Position numbers and translations under genes: made by a program | In this document: piece by piece, positions 42,701 through 60,403 of the stretch | Layout: each line of letters starts with the position of its first letter | Numbering within the stretch: the stretch's first letter is position 1 | The notes under the pieces: model-generated | What the model was told of the DNA's origin: nothing | The model's input: the letters and a program-made list of their open reading frames with translations, nothing else | Databases searched by the model: none | Assembly (NCBI GenBank): GCA_020536535.1 | Contig: JAHLWZ010000004.1 | Location: 62,001 to 126,000 of the forward strand | DNA length: 64,000 nt | Direction of reading: 5' to 3' | DNA from: Pelomyxa schiedti | Lineage: Eukaryota; Evosea; Pelobiontida; Pelomyxidae

Positions 42701-45317
42701 GAAAAAACAAAAACAAGCAAAAAAGCCTAACAGAAACAAACCGGGTCTGTTTTGGGTGGAACGGCGGTGACTCTTCGAACAAGCGGAGGACTAACCGGAA
42801 TTGAAGCTTGTTGCTGGGCGGTAAGCTTTTGGTACCTCCCCATATTCCTAAATTTATCATGGCGCTCATTCACTAGTTCCTGAGGTCGTTAAAATAAATG
42901 TGAGGACACTTATAAGCCTACGGTGTGACTGAGATTGGATGCATCTGCAATGGATCTCATAATGAAATACTTGATTTTACTAAGTGTTTCAGGGCAATCA
43001 TTGTATTTGTCAGTGTCCCTCTCCCAGATAATTTCATCAATGACCCCCAACTCCAGCAAATCTAGTTTTGTGTTAGTCATTCTCTTTGCAATTAACTCAC
43101 CTGTAGGATAAATGCGTTGAGTTGCAGCCATAGCATGACAGTCAGACTGGAATTTGGCCATTTTTTCGCTATCGTTTGCATACCGGCACAGGATGGAGAC
43201 AGCACCCTCTGGGGTGATGACACCATAGTAGCCTTCCGACAACATTGCTATTCTGTCACCCATTGCAATGGCAAGAGCACCTAGTAGGCAGTGAGGGAAG
43301 GTAAAGGCAGCGACCACTTGGAAATCATACCTCCTGAACCTCCCTCTCCCACCATTAAGGTAATAAAGGGTACCCTCAAACCAGCCATTGTGGTTAGATT
43401 TGAGGCAATGGCCTCTGGTTGCCCATCAACCTCACTTGAAATTGCTATCAGGAAATGTAGAACAATGCAAATATTAAAACCTTTCAAAGGAAGGATATGC
43501 CCCAGGTGTATCAACAAGAGACACTACGGGAATTCCAAAGTGCTCTGCAAGATACATCAAACGTTGAGCCTGGGGATGTTTACAAAACTAAGCAGCAAAC
43601 ATGAGTACATACAGTGCGATAACCTGCTGGGGTAGCCATTCCAAAATTGGCTTGTTGCATTGAAATAGCATCATGACCCTTTTCTGATGTTATCTTTTTG
43701 GAACTAGCAAGAAGTAGGTACCTTGTAAGTGGCAATAATCATTACAGGACATCCATCCAAAAGTGCAATTCCACCCCGTATACACCTGTCATATCCTATC
43801 CTCCCATCACCTTGTAGTTCCACAAAGTTGGTAAACAGCTGTGATATTTAATGAGGTTGTGTTAAAGTTACAAGAACCAAAATTACTTGCTCGATTATAT
43901 CTTGGGCTTGCACGCGATCCGCTCTTCTGGATTTTGAATAGTCAGGTCTGTAATCCTGTATGAATTTGTCAATGAACTTGATTTTTCCATCGAGTGGCAG
44001 TTTACTTCCGGGGGGTTATTTTCCCCTGGGATCATATCAGCAGCTTTTATATGCCAATCTCGGGGGGCGTTCAATATTGTTAGGACTTTGCCAACGGCTT
44101 CTTCTACTTGAACGAGATCGTCAACCAAGATATCCAACTGTTTTTACTATGTAAATACACAAAACATATGATAGTATGTTCAAAATTGTACTTGGCCATG
44201 CTGCTGAACAAAAGGCGCACTCTGAAAACCGGGTGGGCAATCTTTGTCATATGCCTCCTGATTCATCTTATACACTGTGTTGAGAATAACATCTAGAACA
44301 AATTGGGTTAGTTGGGGATGACAAAATGTAGATTATCACTTTCGCCGGCAAATCCTATCCTTGCCTGGCGCACGGAAATTCTAATATCGCCTTGCATAGC
44401 ATAACTTGCTGTGGTGCCACCATATGTTGGATCAAGGCAAACCGAAATGTATGGGAGCCCTTGGTGTGGTTTTAGAAGACTCAAAACTTGGGGAGCTCAA
44501 TACTTTGTGCCTTAAATGCTTGAACTGCAGCACTTACTTTTGCCATTTGCATAAGAGACAGAGTCCCCTCTAAGAAGTTTTAAAAAGGGGCTTCGGCACC
44601 TAAAAACGGTTGGAACCAACCTTGCATTCTGGCGCCTCCAGAACGAGAAACAACAATAGCAGGCAACCCAAGTTCCGTGGCATGCTCAAATCCCATGCAC
44701 AGTTTTTCACCCTCGGCACACCCCAGTGACCCACCAATGAATGAATAAAGATGTTCCATCCACATAACTTCGTAGTTCTTACATTATGGTACCGTAAGAA
44801 ATGTGCACTTTATTCGTCTTGGAAGAGAAACCTTGATAAATCTCGTGGAGCAGGAAATAGCACACAATGTACCAGCAGCAGCCGCAGCGGAGATTTGTTG
44901 CGAGTAAGTCCTGTTATTAATGGAGAAGTTCAAGAAATCAGTGCTCTGGATAGACGTGAACAGCTGAATGGCGCCCACGTCGCCATCGGGCCTCTTCTCC
45001 GCCGTGCCTCTCGTAGTCCCAGTCAGGTTTGTGCGCAGAAACATGTTGGAACCAGGGCTGCCACTTCTCGGTACCGAGGCGCCGTTCAGCGCGAAAATCG
45101 ACGGCGACGACGGCGACGGCGGCCTGGGGGAAATACATCGGCTCGGCGAAAGCGGCCTAAGTAGCGGTGACGTCATCTTGTTGCCGCCGCTGTTACTGCT
45201 GTTACCGCTGTTGTTATTTGCCGATGTAGTTGTCGTAGTTGCCGTAGCCGTGGTCGTTGTTGCCGTGGACGTCGCATTGCTGTTAAGATCTGACGTCGCC
45301 TGGTTGTGGCTGGCCAT
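39741..45317 (-). CDS. Fused biotin-dependent transcarboxylase (AccD-AccA-PycB-BCCP)
   Basis: A single large protein built as AccD-like, AccA-like, pyruvate-carboxylase-type carboxyltransferase and biotin carrier, with no biotin carboxylase. A Thr/Ser/Asn-rich start (45317) is followed by the AccD part ([24 protein letters not shown]). The AccA part reads [31 protein letters not shown] and MVGEGGSGG then LAIAMGD. The PycB part reads [32 protein letters not shown] and [13 protein letters not shown]. The carrier has [18 protein letters not shown] with the biotinyl Lys. Giardia and Entamoeba have this kind of enzyme, which moves CO2 between carboxylated acyl-CoA and oxaloacetate/pyruvate without ATP. 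About 25 introns. Key metal-binding and substrate motifs are present. Confidence 0.9.
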
Positions 45318-45452
45318 CTTGCGTTCAATGAAAAAAGAAAACTACGAGGACTTCGAAGGTTTGATCGTTGTGTGTAGAATTAGAATAAATGTGCCTACTT
45401 CGCAAAAAAATTTAAATACTCAGTGGCTATTTTTCCTCCTGCGTGATCCAGA

Positions 45453-50541
<5,089 letters not shown>

Positions 50542-53500
50542 ATGACGGGGAATGAGGCCGTGATGAATAGTGCAGTACCTGGTGATATCTACCAGGGATT
50601 TCTGGGCACCAAAAATGGTAATAGATACATAGGGCACATGTTTCGTTTCTAATTCCGTCACACTCCTCCTCACGGAACCCAACTCGCCCAGAGTTTCTGG
50701 ACTTTGATCCAACCAAGTTGGCCGAGATACTGCAAGGGGCTGAGAAAAAGCGAGACGAACTGGAGGCCCACTTGGCCCAATTGCTGCCCAAAGTGCTCCA
50801 GTTGCCCACGGAAATTGATTCCACCAAGGCACCCACAATCGCTACTGCTGCACCCTCGGCGCAGTCGACGTCGACCAGTTCCACCAACGACTCTGCGGCC
50901 GTTGATTCGTCTGCAGTTGCAACGTCTGTGACGATGGGACTGGTTGGTCAAATGGAGGCAGAGATTTCCAGAAGAAAATCCATGCTTGTCAATGTGAAAT
51001 CCACTTCAGAGAAAATTGCCTCTGATTCTGAACGTTTGTACACTGAAGTTTTTGCTCCAAATGTGAATCCATCCAGTTTGTAGCCTATCTCATTAGATAA
51101 TACAGGCGGGGTTGGCCTCCACTATTGAAATACTGCTCTCTGAACGTGAGACTTTAATCAAGAAAGAAGCTGAGAAGTGGGCAAAATTGCTCAATTTGAT
51201 TAATGGCCTGCGGGAAGTGAAGGCCATACTGCGGACTGTGGATCAACTCACTTTAAAAGAGGATTTCCTGGGAGCAATGTCTCAGTTGGCAGATGCTGTA
51301 TGTCCTCCATGTCCCCTCCCATACTTCTTGTATTTCTTATTACTACGCTTCTCTCTCGAAAAAAAGAGCACCAAGTCACAAACAATTCTTGCAGGGGATT
51401 ATGATTTTACTCAGGATGATCCCCCCAAGGTCTTTATCCTTATGAAGGTACGAAGAGAATGGAGCCTGCAAACCTCACCCCTTCACACAAGGAAGAAGTT
51501 ACAAAAAAGCAATCAAAAATTTGTACACACATATCGGCTGCAATCAAAACACACATAGTAGCATCGGAAAATTCCGTACTTGTAAACTCTAACAAAACAA
51601 GTTACCTCTTTTTTTATTATTATTATTAGATTTGATACTTATTGTCTGTCATTATTTTCCCTAACTACTTCCAGTTCTTTTCAATGTATGTGACAGTATT
51701 GATAAAGTGGGTTTGACGTCAGAACTTATTCCACCAATTTGTGCATCCATTTTCACCTCACTTTTTGCTCCACTGTGTGCTCCAATGAAAGAGGATTTAT
51801 CCCCTCAAGTTACTACCTCGAAATCCAACAATTTTATGTGCACCAGTGTATCGTTTATCAGTATGCCGAAGATAACACTCCAAGGTGCGGTATTACTTAA
51901 AAAGCAGTGATCTCAACTATTTCAGATTATGTATGCCAAACTCTTGCGTGCTTCACCACACTTTTTGGGTTCTTCAAGCATGAATTGAACCGTTCTTTGT
52001 TTTCTCAGTTGTCACTATTTGTTTGGCCTAAAGTACAATCATCTATCACCGCCAATTACATGGACCCACTGGCTGACTGTGGGCCTGCTGTGGAACTTGT
52101 TGGGCGCGCATTGGATACATTTGAGCGTGACTTCCATTGTGAGGTCCATTTAATTATCACCTGCTTATTCCTTTTTAGGTAGCAATGACACTATCCAGCC
52201 TGCTTCAGAAAGTCTTAGTGACACACTGTACGCTCTTGTCAATAAGCGATATCCCAAAGAAAATTTACAAGAATTTGTTGCAAAAGTAATTTCAGAAGAG
52301 AAACACGTGTCTGTTGTTGTAAGTGATGGTCTGGATATAGGTTCATATTCCTCACATTCACCAAAATGATTCATTATTGTACTCAATTCCAGACAGGTTT
52401 TGGGGAGAATCAAAGCAACCTCATTGACAGACTCGATAAGTGCAATGCTGATCCTCTTCCAAGATTTGCTGTAACACAATCTGTCACTCTTGTAATTGCG
52501 AAGATTCATACTGTCCTGGGTCGCATTTACAACTGTTCGAGGTTGGAGGTTCTTCTACAGAACTTTCATTCTCATAGTTAAACAGTTCGGTGGTTATAGT
52601 GGAGCAAGTCAAGCAGTGCTACTCCATACTAGACTTCTATGTTGCACAATTTCCTGTTGTGCATCGTTCTGCGTTCCAGTCTCAGAGAATTCCTATGCTT
52701 TTTTCCAATTCATGTTTCTACCTCGCACATCACATGCTCTTGTTCCCTCTTCTCTATCCAGCCAAGTACCTAATGATTTTGAGTGTGCCTACATTAACAT
52801 CTTTTACAGGTTCCCCGGTGTTTTCGACCAAAGTAGCGAGCTGGCCCCGAAGTTCCGAGCAGAGGGTCATCGGTTGCTCCTTTTTCTAGTCAATGTCACC
52901 TAACCACAATTTAGGATTTTTGATGAGCAGGTCCAGCTCCAACAAAGTGGGGTCCAGGAAGATCTCAAACTCGAGGATGGATTTGCCAACACTGACCAGG
53001 AGCAGCAACTAAATGCCGTTCGCCTGGCTTTCAAAAAAACAGTGCATAGACTGGGACTGCTATCAAAGATGTGGAAGGTTCGTCATCAGAATTATCAATG
53101 TTAACAGAACCCTGGCACTCGCTCATTTCTTTAGGATGTACTTCCCACTGACAACTGGCGACATGCCATTGGAGGCCTCCTAGACGAAGCCCTTGGCATT
53201 GTTATTGATGGAATCTTTGAACTCGACGATATTGGTGATGAAGAAACACATAACCTGGGTACCGCTATGTCTCTACTTCTTCCAGCTGCCGGTTTATTTG
53301 ATCTGGACCACAGAGTACTGAGAGCAAATCAACTTTTCAATAACCTAAATTTCTTCCATAGGATCCCTCTGAAAAACCCGAGAAATATGCACCCCTTTGG
53401 GGCAAGTATGTAAAACTAGCAGCCCTTCTCGAAATGCCTCTTGCCAAAATTGCCGAGGAATACAGCCAAGGCAAACTGCGGGACTTTACTTCTCGGGAGT

Positions 53501-53589
53501 TGTCCTCCCTGGTGAGAGCCATTTTCCTCGACAGCACCACGCGGAAAATGTTCCTATCACAGCTCGCAGCTGCTTCCTCACGCTCCTAA
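50542..53589 (+). CDS. ZW10 (NRZ/RZZ tethering subunit)
   Basis: ZW10 works with RINT1 and NAG in ER-Golgi tethering, and in animals also with Rod and Zwilch at kinetochores. The start at 50542 (MTGNEAVMNSAVPG) is spliced to EFLDFDPTKLAEILQGAEKK and a coiled region (MEAEISRRKSMLVNVKSTSE), then EILLSERETLIKKEAEKW. Helical bundles follow (LFVWPKVQSSITANYMDPLA, FDEQVQLQQSGVQEDLKLED, DNWRHAIGGLLDEALGIVID). The last exon reads WGKYVKLAALLEMPLAKIAE and FTSRELSSLVRAIFLDSTTR, the C-terminal block best conserved in ZW10. It ends LAAASSRS. Introns are about 12, several with AT-rich bodies. Middle exon edges around 51540-52600 are approximate. Confidence 0.75.
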
Positions 53590-53905
53590 TTCTATTGTTT
53601 GCTACTAAAAATAAAGGCTTACCATGGCCAAAAAAAAATCTCTTTTTCCTTGGTTTGTGTGTTAACAATACATATGTTGGGGTGATGTGTGTGGTGTGAA
53701 GCTGGCCCAGAATTATTGCTACCTTCGTTCCATGGAGTTTTTGGGCTCTGAATTCTGACTGAGGTAGTAAAGGTTTCACGGGGGTTCATCATCACAAGTG
53801 CTATTAAGGATGTATGTTCTGGACTGATTGAAATCCGCGTCTGTATGCAGTTGGTGTTCGTAGGTACAGTACAATTGTTGCTAAACGAGATGAGGAAGGA
53901 GTCTG

Positions 53906-54338
53906 ATGGCGGTAGCTGCTGCTCAATCGGGTGGGGTTTTGTTGAAGGAAAGGCGGAAGGAGACAGTGGCTCCGCCGACCGGATGCGGTGCTGTAGTTGG
54001 TAATCTGCACGGCTTTGGGCCCGAATGCCCAAGCCGAGTGGTGATCGGTGGAAAAATTACTGGGTATTATCCTGATGCTGCCTGTGCTGCCTTTGTTTTA
54101 GGGGCTTTTGTAGGAGACAAGCCATTGTTCTATGTTACTGTCCAAGCCAGCCCTGGAGTCTATGTTGGACATAGGGTATCTTCCGTCTTGTGTTATCCAT
54201 GGGTGTTCCTTGCGAAAATGTTAAGAGGAGTTTAAAACCATATAACAGGGAAAACCATCATTTGTTGTGCTGTTATTCTCTTCGGGGCTGCAGGTTCAAA
54301 CATCCGTTTCAACAAGTCTTGAAGAAGGGGATGAATAG
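53906..54338 (+). CDS. Small hypothetical protein
   Basis: The ATG at 53906 opens AVAAAQSGGVLLKERRKETV, then PPTGCGAVVGNLHGFGPECP, VVIGGKITGYYPDAACAAFV and KPLFYVTVQASPGVYVGHR. A GTATC intron probably joins VQTSVSTSLEEGDE and a stop at 54338. It has a small hydrophobic centre but no clear membrane segment. No family recognised. Convergent with the kinase gene 56 bp away; 316 bp after ZW10 without other features. Confidence 0.45.
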
Positions 54339-54393
54339 GAACACGAAATTCAAGTCTTCTCAGAATTAATAGAAACTACAGAAATAAAAAGTG

Positions 54394-56806
54394 CTACGTT
54401 TCAGGTCGGCACTGTGGAATTTTCTCGACATCGGCACAAGGTAAAGACCCCTGGCACAGGCCGTATATGACAACGGCTGTACTCCATATATCTACCTCTT
54501 TTCCGTATCCATTTCCTAAAATGGTAAGTATATGGTGAAAAGCAGTTAACAACCTGTTGTAGTTTCTGGTGCATTGAAAGCGCGTGTTCCCGCAACGGTG
54601 TATGCAATAGGGCCTCGTTTTGATGCACTGAAATCGCCAATTACGACTCTCAGATCTTTAGTCACAAATATATTTGGGAGCTATCAAAATTAGATTCTAA
54701 AACAATCACTAGGTCAAACCTTAATGTCGCAATTGATCACGTTCTTTGAATGAACTATTTCGGAGGTTAGAAATGATAAAGACAAGCAGTCAATACTGTG
54801 AAGAAGTCCACAGCTTAGGTCTCTGCAGCACAGCCACAGTCTGGAAGCGGACAGAGGAGGCCACGAACGTGTCACCATTTGGCTGTGCCTAACAATAGAA
54901 CCCTGTTCGCAGTATTCATAAACTACATAATGTCAATGCATTCAATTTTAAGGTACCCTCACCTCCCCAACATCTTCCTGTCCATTGAAAATGCTCTAGA
55001 ACTCTCTCCACATTGGGATGCCGTAATTCCTCATGCAGAGTGACTGTTAGGTCATTGGAGGGATATGACTTCGCAATCTTAATTTTTTATGTTGGTTAAC
55101 TGATGGGTTTTCTCCAACAGCACACATAAATGTTGTTCTTCTCATCTTTTACAAAGTAGACCAAAGCATGCTTTCCTTTCTCAATTTTATCTCGAAATTC
55201 ATCAGTTGTTTCAAGGCATTGTTTATATGTTTTCCCAGACACAGAAGAGTGAAGTGTGAACCCCTCCTATAGAGCTTTAGAAGTTGAATCTCATGTTTGT
55301 AGAGTACGGTTCCCCCCAGGTTGGTCTCTATCGTTTTGGTTGGTACTGCATAAGATGGTCCACCTGCAACAGGTGTAGTTGGAACACTCGGACACTCGTC
55401 GTTTGTAATTTGTGGTGGCTTGGCTTCAATAACAAGCTTCACTCTTGATTTCTGAGATATACGTAAGAAGGAACAACACAGATTTGTGAATCAACATTCT
55501 TGGACAATGTGGGGGGGGTTGCCAGGACATTATCAAGAATTTTCCTGTAGTTGCAACCCTTTTGGCAAAACTTGCCGCTTTCATTTTCCTGTGAAGATTG
55601 AGAAGCGGGAGGGAAAAAAGGAAATTCACCTCTTTCTGGACTTCATTGGAAAACATAAATAACAATTTTCTCCCCAAAACATAGGGGTCTTCAGGGCTCC
55701 ATGTTGACGCCTGAACGCTAAGTTCCTGAGTTATAATTAGTTGCCAGATTGCAAAGCACGTGGTTCAGTACCACCAACAAGGGGACAATATTACGCTTAT
55801 CTAACCAACTATCAGCAACCCGACGGTCTATAGGCAACTGTCGCCCCCGGTGAGGCACCGTCACACACGCGTCATCATCAACGGGAAACCCAAAACCAGA
55901 ACCAGCACCAGAGTTGGGGTTATAGCCAATACGAGCAAATGGCAGAGCGTCATTGCTAGAAGAAGCTGTTTGCTCTCTAGACAAAGGTGAAAGAACAGGG
56001 ACAGAACGAGCGGGGGGGCACTGTAACGCACACGGACTCAAATGCGAATTCGGTGACGCCGATGTAGTACAAGGAGGCGGAATGCGCAACTCGGTTGCCA
56101 CATCGGGAGGAGGAGCTCGTTGCAAAGGAAGCAAAGAATTGCGCGGCGGCAGAATTAACGAGGGGGAAGGCTCCCTCGAGTTCTCAATATGCACATTCCT
56201 GCATTCATGTGCCACTGGTGGCAATTCGAGCTTGTGACGCAGCAAGGGGGGCGAAGGCGTGGGAAGCTCTTGAGCGCGCCTCTCTTGGGCGTGATGTGAT
56301 GGTGTTGCTGCTGATGTTGTTGTTGTTGATGTTGATTTTGTCAGAGGGGATAATTCCGACCTGGGCTTGAGCGACGGCGCGGACAGTGAAAACGCCGGTC
56401 GCTGTGTCAGCGACGAGGTGGCGTGCTTCGACTGGTTCGGCGGGTCGGAGGCCGACAGCGCAGCCAAATCCGATCTGAAGTGGTACTGGGACTTGAGGGA
56501 CGGCGGCGGCGCCACAACAAGGGGCTGCGCGTGGCGGTCGACCACCGGGGACGACCACGGAGGCTGCTGCTGCCCATTCGGCTCCCCTTCGGCCTTCGCG
56601 GCGGAAACGGGAGGAAGAGGAACAAGAAGAAGAGGCGGGGAAGAAGACGGCGCGGTATTCGGGAAATCCACGACGAAATTCGTGGACACGCAGCCGCGAT
56701 TGTGGGAGGAGGGCAGGGGAGGGAAGGCTGCGCGGTGGCCCGACGTCTCTGGCGTGCACGAGCTCAGCGCCCTCGAGCATTCGTGCAACGAGCCCGTCCT
56801 CTCCAT
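54394..56806 (-). CDS. Kinase-like protein with altered catalytic motifs (probable pseudokinase)
   Basis: The start at 56806 opens a 360-codon Pro/Ser-rich disordered exon (SLHECSRALSSCTPETSGHR; SKSTSTTTTSAATPSHH). Later exons give a kinase-like fold: glycine-loop-like IEKGKHALVYFVKDEKNNIY, then HEELRHPNVERVLEHFQW, SEIVHSKNVINCDIKLPNIF, RVVIGDFSASKRG, AYTVAGTRAFNAPE and YGKEVDIWSTAVVIYGL. The catalytic HRD is NCD (His lost, Asp kept), DFG is DFS, and the glycine loop has one Gly. The frame stops shortly after the alpha-F helix (CRPET), so the rest of the C-lobe is missing. Likely a regulatory scaffold rather than an active enzyme. Several introns are tentative. Confidence 0.6.
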
Positions 56807-57194
56807 GTCATGCGTGGTGGGTCGTTGTTGGTCCGTCCTCGACCGGGGTTTTACTCCCGTGTGGGTGCGTGTGGTGCTAGTTGATTGTGGCTAAATTACT
56901 CTAAAGAAAAAAAAACCCAAGTAACAACAACAAAAAAAAAGTAAAAAGGAAGAAATAAAGTTTCGGGCCGTTGTAACTCGGGGGACAAAACAGGATAGAT
57001 CTGGGGCACTAGTTTTCCGTAAATGGGCTCAGATTGGTCTTCTTCAACCCCCCTGTTCAACTCATACACTTGTACAACAAGCGTGAATGCAGCACACGTT
57101 TGTCATGGGGAGTAAAACCGCCACAAAACACACCATAACCAAAAAATGGAAAAGGGTCTATATGAACAAGAATTCCTTTCTTGGGGGAATTCTG
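56807..57194. other. 388-bp gap, no gene seen
   Basis: Between the kinase-like start and the GPCR stop. AT-rich, with A-runs at 56906-56946 and no supported ORF. It probably holds the 5' leader of the kinase gene and the 3' end of the GPCR gene. Confidence 0.5.
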
Positions 57195-58936
57195 TCAGGA
57201 ATTTGTTGTTGGTGTTGTGGTTGTGGTGGTGGTTATTGGGGTGGTTGTTACAGGTGGGTCCTCTAGTTCTACTTCCGGTTTAAGGTCTTCCACTGTCATC
57301 TCTTCGTCATCGTCATCTGTTCCATTTAGAGTGTCTAGTTCAAGTTGTGACAGCTTAGGCCCCTGAAAGAGCTTGGATCGAATCAGTCGAAGCTGTAGAA
57401 CAATGAACTTCCAGTGTTCCAAGCCATAGAATAACTGCGGGTATTTGGGACCGTTTTAGTCAAGCATGAATGTGCACATTGGGGGGAATTTACCGAGTTA
57501 AGGAAGCCCTGTGACTCTTGGAAAATTATGTGTACAATCTTTGTAGGCATTAAAGTGAATTATTAAACCGTAAGGTTACCTGCATTCCCATCCCTTGTCC
57601 TCCGGGATCAGCCCAGTTCCATACACGGTTGATTGTCGGTGGAACCTAGACAACATTAGAAAAGAGATATGAACATCTAAGGGCATACCCCTTTGATTAC
57701 AAGAAAGTGTTCAATAGAAATATTTGAGATAAGTTTCGGAAAAAAAAAGTAAAAGGAAAACCCACATGTGACGAATAAGATGAGTGGATATGGTGACAAC
57801 TGCCGCAAGACTTTCTTCATATACCTCCTTGTGAGCTCTTTGGATTTTTTTGACAGTTTTGTTGCCTTGCCGCGGTGAGCACCCTGATCTATACTCTGGG
57901 CTCTTTCTCTTGTATCTTTGTATATTCCTGGCGATAAAGTAAATTATTAAAATAGGCAGAGGCGTCTTTACTTCGAGCGACAATTGCATAAATTACAGTG
58001 ATGAAGAGAAAAGAAAGCCACAGAGGTATATACGCAAAATAAATTCTTTGCTGAACTCCATTAAGCCAGCACCATGCCACTAAAGAACGGTTAATAATTC
58101 CATAAAAAGAGAACAGAAAATACCAACAACACCATACCCCTCCGCCACATCAAAAAGTGGAAGTATGGCAACCACTATTGCCGGGAGGTACGCAATGACC
58201 ATGAAGAGCCAATCTCTGAACCACCATGACTTGAGGGGTCGTAAATGTAAAATTGCTTGCAGAAACCTGTTCACATTAATACTATTCCTGGAAGAGAATA
58301 TATAAACCACAGAAGAGGGTTCAATTACATAACAATGGCGATATTGTCAACCCATATAAAGCTTGCAAGCATTCCGGTTTGGTGTCCAAATCCTGTTACC
58401 TACGTCAAAAAAGTTCTGTGTAAGTAAATTTGTCTCATGACATTACATACATCACATAAGGCATTTGGAGTATGTCCATCAGAAGCAAGATAAGAGCACA
58501 GAGAAATGGTGACACATGTCTGCTAGGAATTATTCATTATCAGAATTATAGTGGCGCTCACCACTGACAGCAGGTCGCATGCACACAAATTGACAATCAT
58601 TCTTGACCTGAAATTTCTTGCCCGTTTCAACACGCAGCTATTTATTGTTTGTTAAACATGGAAATAGCAATTTGAAAGAAGAGAGGAAAAAAAAAAACGG
58701 AAAAAAGCATTCCCGCCCTATAACAAAAGGAAGAAACCTTGTACATACAAGCACATAATAACAAATGCACTGCCAATCCACGAAAGCAGTGCCGACACAA
58801 GTCCCACAATTGCCACGACGTAATACTGCACATCGACCGTTAAAATTCAAAGAAACCCCAAGAAGTGCGACCGTGCCTTTGGGTGACCATCTCCCGTTGA
58901 ACTGCTGCTCACAACGTCGCTTGTGGAGCTGTTCAT
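57195..58936 (-). CDS. cAMP-receptor-like GPCR (cAR/CRL family)
   Basis: Seven-helix plasma-membrane receptor like Dictyostelium cAR/CRL proteins. The start at 58936 (MNSSTSDVVSSSSTGDGHP) is followed by VVAIVGLVSALLSWIGSAFV, SPFLCALILLLMDILQM, MLASFIWVDNIAIVM, WLFMVIAYLPAIVVAILPLF, AWCWLNGVQQRIYFAYIPLW then LSFLFITVIYAIVA, and a third intracellular stretch RYKRKSPEYRSGCSPRQGNK. Helices 6-7 read ISTHLIRH and INRVWNWADPGGQGM, then IIFQESQGFLNSLFYG, the family's QGF-N-YG end. The tail is acidic and Thr-rich (DDDDEEMTVEDL). The WC..NG and QGFxN motifs support the cAR assignment. Confidence 0.75.
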
Positions 58937-59174
58937 CGTCGACGACGAGGGCGACAGCGATATCGTAAACCGTTGCGATTTTAGTTCTATGAGAACGTTC
59001 GTTCGAACTTGGTGATGAAACCGTTGGTGTTTTGATTTCTGAACTCAGTGATCTTACAGTCGGACAACAAAAGAATCAACAGACCGGAATGCTGTGCATT
59101 TTTGGTTCAAAGGGGGCACCGAGGCATTTGGCGTACCTAAACAATATTGTTTCTTTTCTTATTGAGAAAGAAAC

Positions 59175-60403
59175 TTAGTTTTGAGAGGGTGGGGGTATGT
59201 CTATTGGGGCAGGTGGTGCTATAACGTCAACAGGTGCTGCGGGTGAAGTTTCCGTGCTGGAATCGCTTGTGGTTGCGGCTGCGGCCGTGACTTTGGGGGG
59301 AGGTGCCCATTTTGTAGCCTTTTTTGTGTGTTGGAATTCAAAAAAAAAGAAAAAGAAAAGAAACAGGAGGAGAGGGGAAGTACGGTTTTAAGGGCGCCGA
59401 CTACAGATTGTATCTCGGTATTGCTCGGATCAACACCAGGAAGCTGCCCAAGGAGTACATCGAATTCATCTTCCCGCATGTATTCCTGTCACTTGTGAGA
59501 AGCAAAGCCTCACTTGGGCGTGAATTTACCAAAATTGACCTCGGAGGCTCCTCTTCAGGTTCCTGTTTCTTAATGGGTGCCGGCTTGATTGGTGCCGGAG
59601 CATTTTGAAGTTGGGCAAGAGTCATCTGCAATGCAACAGCAATATTTGGGGATACTGTAGAGGGTATGTATCCCATGGAATCCATATGTTTTCGCCCGGG
59701 CCGTGGAACTGGGACTGGGGTAGAAGTTGGAGGGGGAACTGGCTTAGGTTGTTCAGGGGCATTAGTATCTGGTTTTGAGTCAGTTGGCGGAGCCTTTGGT
59801 TCGTCACTTGACTTCTTGGCGCTGTTCAGAGACAATTCAAGTGCTAGTTGCATGTCTTCATCCTCTTCAACCATGGTTTTTCTTGGTGTAATTTTGCTCG
59901 CTGGACGCAAAGCGCGGGAAGATGCAGCTGCCGCAGCCTCAGCTGCCACTGAGCTCAGTGATGGGGCGTGTGACCCTGTTTCGCTCGATGGTGGAGGGAG
60001 TGGTGGAGGTGGAATTGGTTGTGCATCTTGCTTGGGTTCCTGTTTATCCAGGTGAGTTTGGGTTTTTAGCATAAATGAGCCACAACTGAGGAAGCCTCCG
60101 CCAGCGACAGTGCCATGGCTTGCCGCAATTCCTCTTCTTCATCTGTGGCAGCAGCACCTGCATGACTCTCTCCACTCGCTTGTTTTTTTGTTGTTTTTTT
60201 TGTCAGAAGTGAAATATAAATAAATGCAACCACTACCATTCTGCGTTGCAGGTGGCATATGAAAAGACAGCATTGAAGCCAACAAGGCCTAGGCAACCAG
60301 ACAGGTTCGTTAGTGTGTACCACGACAAAGAAATAGTGTCAGTCTCACGTCACGTCACTTTGCTTACTGCGTTGAGATCGTAGTCATCGTTGTTGCCCGT
60401 CAT
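59175..60403 (-). CDS. UIM protein with Rpn10-like C-terminus but no VWA domain
   Basis: Ubiquitin-binding protein. The start at 60403 (MTGNNDDYDLNA) is spliced to ALLASMLSFHMPPATQN and then to a first ubiquitin-interacting motif EEELRQAMALSLAEAS. After a Pro/Ala-rich region (PPPPLPPPSSETGS) comes a second motif EDEDMQLALELSLNSA. A third helix, SPNIAVALQMTLAQLQNAP, resembles them. The C-terminal exon reads EFDVLLGQLPGVDPSNTEIQ, matching the LPGVDPNN block of proteasome subunit Rpn10/S5a. It ends PIDIPPPSQN. The N-terminal VWA domain that docks Rpn10 on the proteasome is absent, since the start is only 60 codons before the first UIM. Likely cytosolic shuttle-type ubiquitin receptor. Confidence 0.6.
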
